Part shown: one piece after another, positions 5,846-9,601 of the stretch
Position numbering within the stretch: position 1 is the stretch's first letter
Layout: every line of letters begins with the position of its first letter
Origin: Gemmatimonadota bacterium
Lineage (GTDB): Bacteria > ARS69
Direction: 5' to 3'
Assembly: GCA_021604925.1 (NCBI GenBank)
Contig: BQJX01000062.1
Span: 1-9,601 of the forward strand
Length of the DNA: 9,601 nucleotides
Made by a program: the position numbers and the translations under genes
Notes under the pieces: model-generated
What the model was told of the DNA's origin: nothing
Database searches by the model: none
Seen by the model: only the letters and a program-made list of their open reading frames with translations

Positions 5846-7507
5846 ATGAACACGTCGAGACAGCTCTGGACCCTGATCACCGGTGTCGTCGCTCTCGTCG
5901 GATGGACGGCGAACGTGGCGTGGGCGCAGTCGGCGGACGCCTCGGATCGCCGGGTTCTGGCGACCGTCAATGGAGACGACATCACGGCCGCCGACATCGA
6001 CGAACTCCTCATTGCGTCCCATCAGGCGATGGGGGAGCGGCAACGCAAGACCTTCGACTACCGACGTCTCCTGGACAAGCTGGTCAACGATCGCCTCCTC
6101 ATCCAGCAGGCGGTGGGACTGGGCATGGACGCGGATCCGGATGTGTTGGGGCCCGTGCAGGAAAGCCGGAATCAGGACGCCATGCGCCGCTACGTGGCCT
6201 CCGCGTTCCAACGGCCGAGCACCGTGGAAGACAAGGCGGTCCGCGCGTTCTTCGAGAAGTACTACTGGCAGATCGAACTCCGCCAGTACTCCGCGGCCAC
6301 CGAAGCGGAGACGCGCGCCGCCCTGGACGCGGTGAAGGGTGGCGCCTCCATGGACAGCCTGGCCAAGGCCTCCTCGCTGGACTCCAACCGCTACCGCGGG
6401 GGACTGCACAATCTCAAGTACTGGGCGGACGTGGAGAACGTCCTCCGGGACCAGTGCGCGGAGCTGAAGGTGGGCGCGCTGTCCGAGCCGTTCCCGTTCC
6501 GGAACGCGTACAGCTTCATCCGGGTGGAGCGGCGCCTCCCCGTGCATGAGGAGGCCTTTGACGCCCAGGAAGCGGGCATCCGCTCCAAGCTGTTGGCGGA
6601 TGCGCGCGCCGAGGCCTGGGAGCGGTTCATGGCGGAGCGACGGGAGCAGACCCCGGTCCAGATCGACCGGGCCGTCCTGGCCCGGATCCAGGCGGACTCC
6701 GCCCTGGTTCTGCGCGGCGAGTTCATCGTGCCGTCTCCGGACCCCGTTCTCAGCCTGGGGCAGGACCTGGTCGTGGACGAGTACGAGCTGCGTCGCAAGA
6801 TTTCCCACGTGGCCATGCGGGCCGCCCAGGCACCGTTCGACAGCCTGCTCACGATCGCGATGGACACCAAGACCACGGACCTGGTGCTCCTGCAGGCAGC
6901 ACGCCGCGACGGTTGGCTGGACGACCCGGAAGTGGCGAAGGCCCACGAGAAGGCCCTGGGGGAGGCGCTGATCGAAGCGTATCTGGGGGAGACCATCGTG
7001 GCGGGCATCACGTTCGATCGCGCGGAGTTCCAGGAGTACTACGACGAACATGTGGAGGAGTTCCGGGGGCCGCCGCAGGTCCGATTGGGTACGATCATGG
7101 TGGGGGATCAGAAGGACGCCGAGGACATCGCGCAGAGGCTGCGGGAGGGCGCGGACTTCGACTTCATTCGCAAGCGGCATCTTCACCCGGGGCAGGAGCC
7201 CACGGAGAAGTCGGCGTGGTCCACGCTGGATATCTTCTCGGACGAGATCAAGTCGGAGCTCTCGGAGCTGGAGACGGGAAAGACCAGTCGCGCCTTCGAG
7301 GTTGCGGGCGGCTGGATCGTCTTCAAGGTGAAGGATCGGAAGCAGGGCGAGCCCAAGTCGATCGACGATATGGAACTGCACCTTCGCGAGATCATGTTCC
7401 AGCGCGAGTTCAATCGACGTCTGGATCAGCACCTGGCGCTGTTGAAGGAGCGTTCCGAAGTGGAGTTCCGGCAGGACGACATCAACGAGTACTTCGGCTC
7501 GGAGTGA
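5846..7507 (+). CDS. SurA-like periplasmic chaperone with two parvulin-type domains (OscH-like candidate)
   Basis: 553 residues. GGAG (5836-5839) lies six bases before ATG 5846; an in-frame ATG at 5819 inside the previous gene is less likely. The signal peptide ends NVAWA before QSADA. Residues about 35-140 form a SurA_N-like helical module (VLATVNGDDITAADID, LVNDRLLIQQAVGLGMDADP) and 142-231 a parvulin-like domain with the GG-x-L core. The pattern then repeats: SurA_N-like about 309-405 (LVVDEYELRR, DLVLLQAARRDGWLDDPEV) and parvulin-like about 411-498 (LREGADFDFI, WIVFKVKDR). In parvulins the first strand normally carries His (HILV) and the last strand another (GYHII). Here these read LRQY and RLGTIM at the first strand, and AYSFIRV and GWIVFKV at the last, so catalysis is doubtful and a holdase role more likely. 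Its place between the CsgG-like genes and a 26-heme cytochrome fits escort of the filament cytochrome or barrel; OscH in Geobacter is a prolyl-isomerase-type chaperone binding OmcS. Confidence 0.88.
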   Translation: MNTSRQLWTLITGVVALVGWTANVAWAQSADASDRRVLATVNGDDITAADIDELLIASHQAMGERQRKTFDYRRLLDKLVNDRLLIQQAVGLGMDADPDVLGPVQESRNQDAMRRYVASAFQRPSTVEDKAVRAFFEKYYWQIELRQYSAATEAETRAALDAVKGGASMDSLAKASSLDSNRYRGGLHNLKYWADVENVLRDQCAELKVGALSEPFPFRNAYSFIRVERRLPVHEEAFDAQEAGIRSKLLADARAEAWERFMAERREQTPVQIDRAVLARIQADSALVLRGEFIVPSPDPVLSLGQDLVVDEYELRRKISHVAMRAAQAPFDSLLTIAMDTKTTDLVLLQAARRDGWLDDPEVAKAHEKALGEALIEAYLGETIVAGITFDRAEFQEYYDEHVEEFRGPPQVRLGTIMVGDQKDAEDIAQRLREGADFDFIRKRHLHPGQEPTEKSAWSTLDIFSDEIKSELSELETGKTSRAFEVAGGWIVFKVKDRKQGEPKSIDDMELHLREIMFQREFNRRLDQHLALLKERSEVEFRQDDINEYFGSE

Positions 7508-7509
7508 TG

Positions 7510-9528
7510 ATGGGATCGAACACGCACATGCGCGGTTGCCGCGGGAAGCGGCGATCCACCGGCCGACGACGCCTGGCCTTCGTGATCGGTCTGGTGGTGC
7601 TGCTCGTCGGCGGATTCGGGACGCCGGATGCTTCCGCGCAGATCAAGCGCGGGAAGCGGTTCGAGACCGCGGGCGACTGCCGGAAATGCCACGAGGCGAG
7701 CGAGTTTCCCGGGCGGCACAAGCACGAGCCCTTCTCGAAGGGCGAGTGCGCATCGTGCCACAAGCCCCACGGGCTGGTGGGCGCCCTGCGGCTGAAGGAG
7801 ACCGGCGCCGCTCTCTGTGCGACCTGCCACGATCCGGAAGAACTGGGTCTGAGCGCCGCATTCGTCCACGATCCCGCGGCGTCCGGGGATTGCCTCTCGT
7901 GCCACGACCCGCACGCCAGCGACAGCCGCAATCTCCTGACCGGCTCCGTGGAGGAGACCTGCTTCCAGTGTCACTCCCGACCGGCGTTCGAACTCGAGCA
8001 CAAGCACAAGCCCCTGGAGGACGGCTGCTTCTCGTGTCATGTGGCCCACGGCGGCGAGCACCAGGGTCTGCTTGCCCGCGCGGCGCCCGGACTCTGTCTG
8101 GAGTGCCACGATCCGTCCAAGTCGGACTTCTCCACGGCGCACTGGGGCTACCCGGTCCAGGATGCCCAGTGCTCGCTCTGCCACTCGCCCCACACGTCCG
8201 CGCGGGAAAAGCTGCTCACCGCGTCGATCCACTCCCCGATTCTCGACGGCGACTGCGAGACGTGCCACGAGTCCCCGGACCATGCGCAGCCGTTCCTGCC
8301 GATCTCGAAGGATCCGGGTTCGGTCTGCCTGGATTGCCACGATGAGCCGGCGGCGGGGACTCATTCCCCGGTGGCGGACGGTGCGTGTCTCGACTGCCAC
8401 AACCCGCATGGTTCGCGGCAGGAGGTTCTCCTGCGCCAGCCGGCCACGCTGCTTTGCATCGAATGCCACGACGACGTCGTGGATGAACTGAACAAGGCGT
8501 CGCGACACCCCGTGGCCCAGCAGGACTGCAGCGCCTGCCACGATGCGCACGGGTTGACGGACGACAAGCTCATTGCCGGCCCCATGAACACCATCTGCCT
8601 GGACTGCCATCACGACGTGAAAGCGGAGCTGGACAACGAAACGGTCCACTTCCCGTTCGAGGATGGGGACTGCCTGGACTGCCACGTTCCCCACGGCTCG
8701 GACCACGCCGGCCTCACGGTCACGGCACGATCCACGCTTTGCGCCGAGTGCCATGAGGAGTCCGATGAATGGCTCCGCCAGAAGAGCGTGCATACGCCCG
8801 CCAAGATCGGGAAGTGCAACGAGTGCCACACGCCGCACTCGTCCGTTCTGCCGAGCCTGCTCCGCGAAGACCGCAACGCCCTGTGCACGCACTGTCACGA
8901 GGATCTGGTCAAGGCGGCCGGTCAGACCGTGCTGCACTCACCGTTCGATGAGAAGGCCTGCGACACCTGCCACGTGCCCCATGCGTCCGACCATGCGGGG
9001 CTCCTGGTGCAGCGGCAGTCGGATGTCTGCCTGACCTGCCACGAAGACGTCCCCACGGAATCTCCGGCCAGCCTCAGCAGCCATGGCCCGGTCGTGGACG
9101 GAGCGTGCACCGCATGCCATCTGCCTCACGCCGGCACCATCGCGGGCCTGCTTCCGGAGGCGGCTCATCGTGTGTGCCTGAACTGCCACCAGGACATTCA
9201 GGATCGTCTCGAGAACGGCGTGGCCCATTCCCCGGCGGAGGACGGCGACTGCCTGGACTGTCACCAGCCGCACCACAGCGAGTTCCCGAGTCTGCTCACG
9301 GAGAGCGTTCCGGGGCAGTGCCTGTCCTGCCACGACGGCGAAGAAGACGAGTTCCTGGAGTCCCACCTGGGTCGCACCGGGGTGGGCATGGACTGTCGCA
9401 AGTGCCACGACCCGCATGCGTCCATGAGCGAGGGCCTGCTGCAGCCCATCACGCACGATCCGTTCGCGGAGAACGCGTGCGACGCGTGCCATCCCAGTGA
9501 AGACGACCGATCGGGAGGAGGAAGATGA
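7510..9528 (+). CDS. 26-heme c-type cytochrome of doubled-CXXCH repeats
   Basis: 672 residues. ATG 7510 is preferred because GGAG (7501-7504) lies five bases before it; ATG 7507, which overlaps the previous TGA, and ATG 7528 are alternatives. A long basic n-region (RGKRRSTGRRR) and hydrophobic core lead to cleavage at ASA before Q44. I count 26 CxxCH sites, from Cys57 to Cys657. They alternate between a CxxCH-x-x-H type (CHKPH, CHDPH, CHTPH and so on, 12 copies) and an LCxxCH type without the extra His, the pattern of the doubled-CXXCH (Paired_CXXCH) family. The extra His is a natural distal ligand, so most hemes should be bis-His. Successive units are 48 residues apart with few exceptions. 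It has no membrane anchor beyond the signal, so it is periplasmic or extracellular. It may feed electrons to the filament, pair with the barrel as a conduit, or be displayed outside. Confidence 0.93.
   Translation: MGSNTHMRGCRGKRRSTGRRRLAFVIGLVVLLVGGFGTPDASAQIKRGKRFETAGDCRKCHEASEFPGRHKHEPFSKGECASCHKPHGLVGALRLKETGAALCATCHDPEELGLSAAFVHDPAASGDCLSCHDPHASDSRNLLTGSVEETCFQCHSRPAFELEHKHKPLEDGCFSCHVAHGGEHQGLLARAAPGLCLECHDPSKSDFSTAHWGYPVQDAQCSLCHSPHTSAREKLLTASIHSPILDGDCETCHESPDHAQPFLPISKDPGSVCLDCHDEPAAGTHSPVADGACLDCHNPHGSRQEVLLRQPATLLCIECHDDVVDELNKASRHPVAQQDCSACHDAHGLTDDKLIAGPMNTICLDCHHDVKAELDNETVHFPFEDGDCLDCHVPHGSDHAGLTVTARSTLCAECHEESDEWLRQKSVHTPAKIGKCNECHTPHSSVLPSLLREDRNALCTHCHEDLVKAAGQTVLHSPFDEKACDTCHVPHASDHAGLLVQRQSDVCLTCHEDVPTESPASLSSHGPVVDGACTACHLPHAGTIAGLLPEAAHRVCLNCHQDIQDRLENGVAHSPAEDGDCLDCHQPHHSEFPSLLTESVPGQCLSCHDGEEDEFLESHLGRTGVGMDCRKCHDPHASMSEGLLQPITHDPFAENACDACHPSEDDRSGGGR
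9516..9521 (+). promoter_or_regulatory. Ribosome binding site for the last, truncated gene
   Basis: AGGAGG lies inside the 3' end of the cytochrome gene, six bases before ATG 9528 and three before ATG 9525. The spacing favours 9528 as the start. Confidence 0.7.
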
Positions 9529-9601
9529 TGCGCGCGTTCCTGACGAGTGCGCTGGTCCTGCTCGGGGCGGGCGTGGGCATCGTGGCCGCGCAGCCGGTGA
9601 C
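9528..9601 (+). CDS. N-terminus of an exported protein, cut by the window end
   Basis: Only 24 complete residues are visible. They are a typical Sec signal peptide: MRAF, then the hydrophobic stretch LTSALVLLGAGVGIV and a probable cleavage site VAA before Q. ATG 9528 shares its A with the cytochrome stop TGA (9526-9528); ATG 9525 is a possible alternative start with poorer ribosome spacing. The junction indicates coupling to the 26-heme cytochrome, so another component of the same electron-transfer or export system is likely. No domain can be named. Confidence 0.75.
   Translation, partial: MRAFLTSALVLLGAGVGIVAAQPV

Larger units (their letters stand above)
7507..9528 (+). repeat. Tandem array of about 144-base (48-residue) diheme units within the cytochrome gene
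   Basis: First cysteines of the CxxCH-x-x-H type sites fall at 7747, 7891, 8026, 8170, 8386, 8527, 8671, 8815, 8959, 9106, 9250 and 9394. Spacings are 144, 135, 144, 216, 141, 144, 144, 144, 147, 144 and 144 bases. Each unit reads roughly H-x-P-x-x-D-G-x-C-x-x-C-H-x-P-H-x-S, then L-L, about ten residues, then L-C-x-x-C-H. The protein pattern is conserved while the DNA copies have diverged, so this is an old duplication series rather than recent slippage. Confidence 0.88.

Noticed and set aside
6913..7509. Upstream in-frame extension of the 26-heme cytochrome
   Set aside because: It overlaps the SurA-like gene, has low-complexity Gly/Arg-rich composition, and would bury the signal peptide.
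7747..9408. Regular spacing of about 144 bases as a CRISPR or satellite array
   Set aside because: The repeat is conserved at protein level around heme sites, units are fully coding, and DNA copies are diverged.
1..9601. Mobile elements, tRNA or rRNA genes
   Set aside because: No transposase or integrase motifs, terminal inverted repeats, or tRNA/rRNA-like sequences were seen.

Overview
The window reads as a GC-rich Gram-negative chromosome segment with all genes on the + strand, most of them with export signals. The outer-membrane beta-barrel, outer-membrane-type lipoprotein and abundant c-type cytochromes point to a diderm bacterium capable of extracellular electron transfer. The phylum cannot be fixed from the sequence alone. 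It is not obviously Geobacter: the GC content is too high and the cytochrome is shortened.

Layout: (1) the 3' part of an NHL-repeat beta-propeller protein (1-762); (2) a hexaheme cytochrome (783-1835) with the sequence hallmarks of OmcS, the subunit of the Geobacter extracellular cytochrome nanowire, including the N-terminal His that in OmcS ligates a heme of the neighbouring subunit; (3) a 208-base gap with two hairpins, one terminator-like; (4) an outer-membrane beta-barrel with a discoidin (F5/8-type-C-like) domain embedded in it (2044-4140); (5) a small lipoprotein with one CsgG/GNA1162-like domain (4166-4735); (6) a secreted protein with two more such domains in tandem (4747-5832); (7) a SurA-like periplasmic chaperone with two SurA_N plus parvulin modules (5846-7507); (8) a 26-heme cytochrome built of about 48-residue repeats (7510-9528); (9) the start of another exported protein (9528 onward).

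Genes 4 to 9 are nearly contiguous (gaps of 25, 11 and 13 bases, then start/stop junctions within 2 bases), so they look like one operon. The set of beta-propeller, OmcS, channel-like proteins and prolyl-isomerase chaperone matches what I remember of the omcS-companion (osc) cluster in Geobacter sulfurreducens. There OscD is propeller-like, OscEFG channel-like, and OscH a prolyl-isomerase chaperone. My reading is that this is a nanowire production and secretion locus in a different lineage. The SurA-like protein would escort the cytochrome or barrel through the periplasm, the barrel and CsgG-like proteins would form the outer-membrane exit, and the 26-heme protein could carry electrons across the periplasm or to the filament. 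The domain identities rest on sequence motifs; the joint function is inference.
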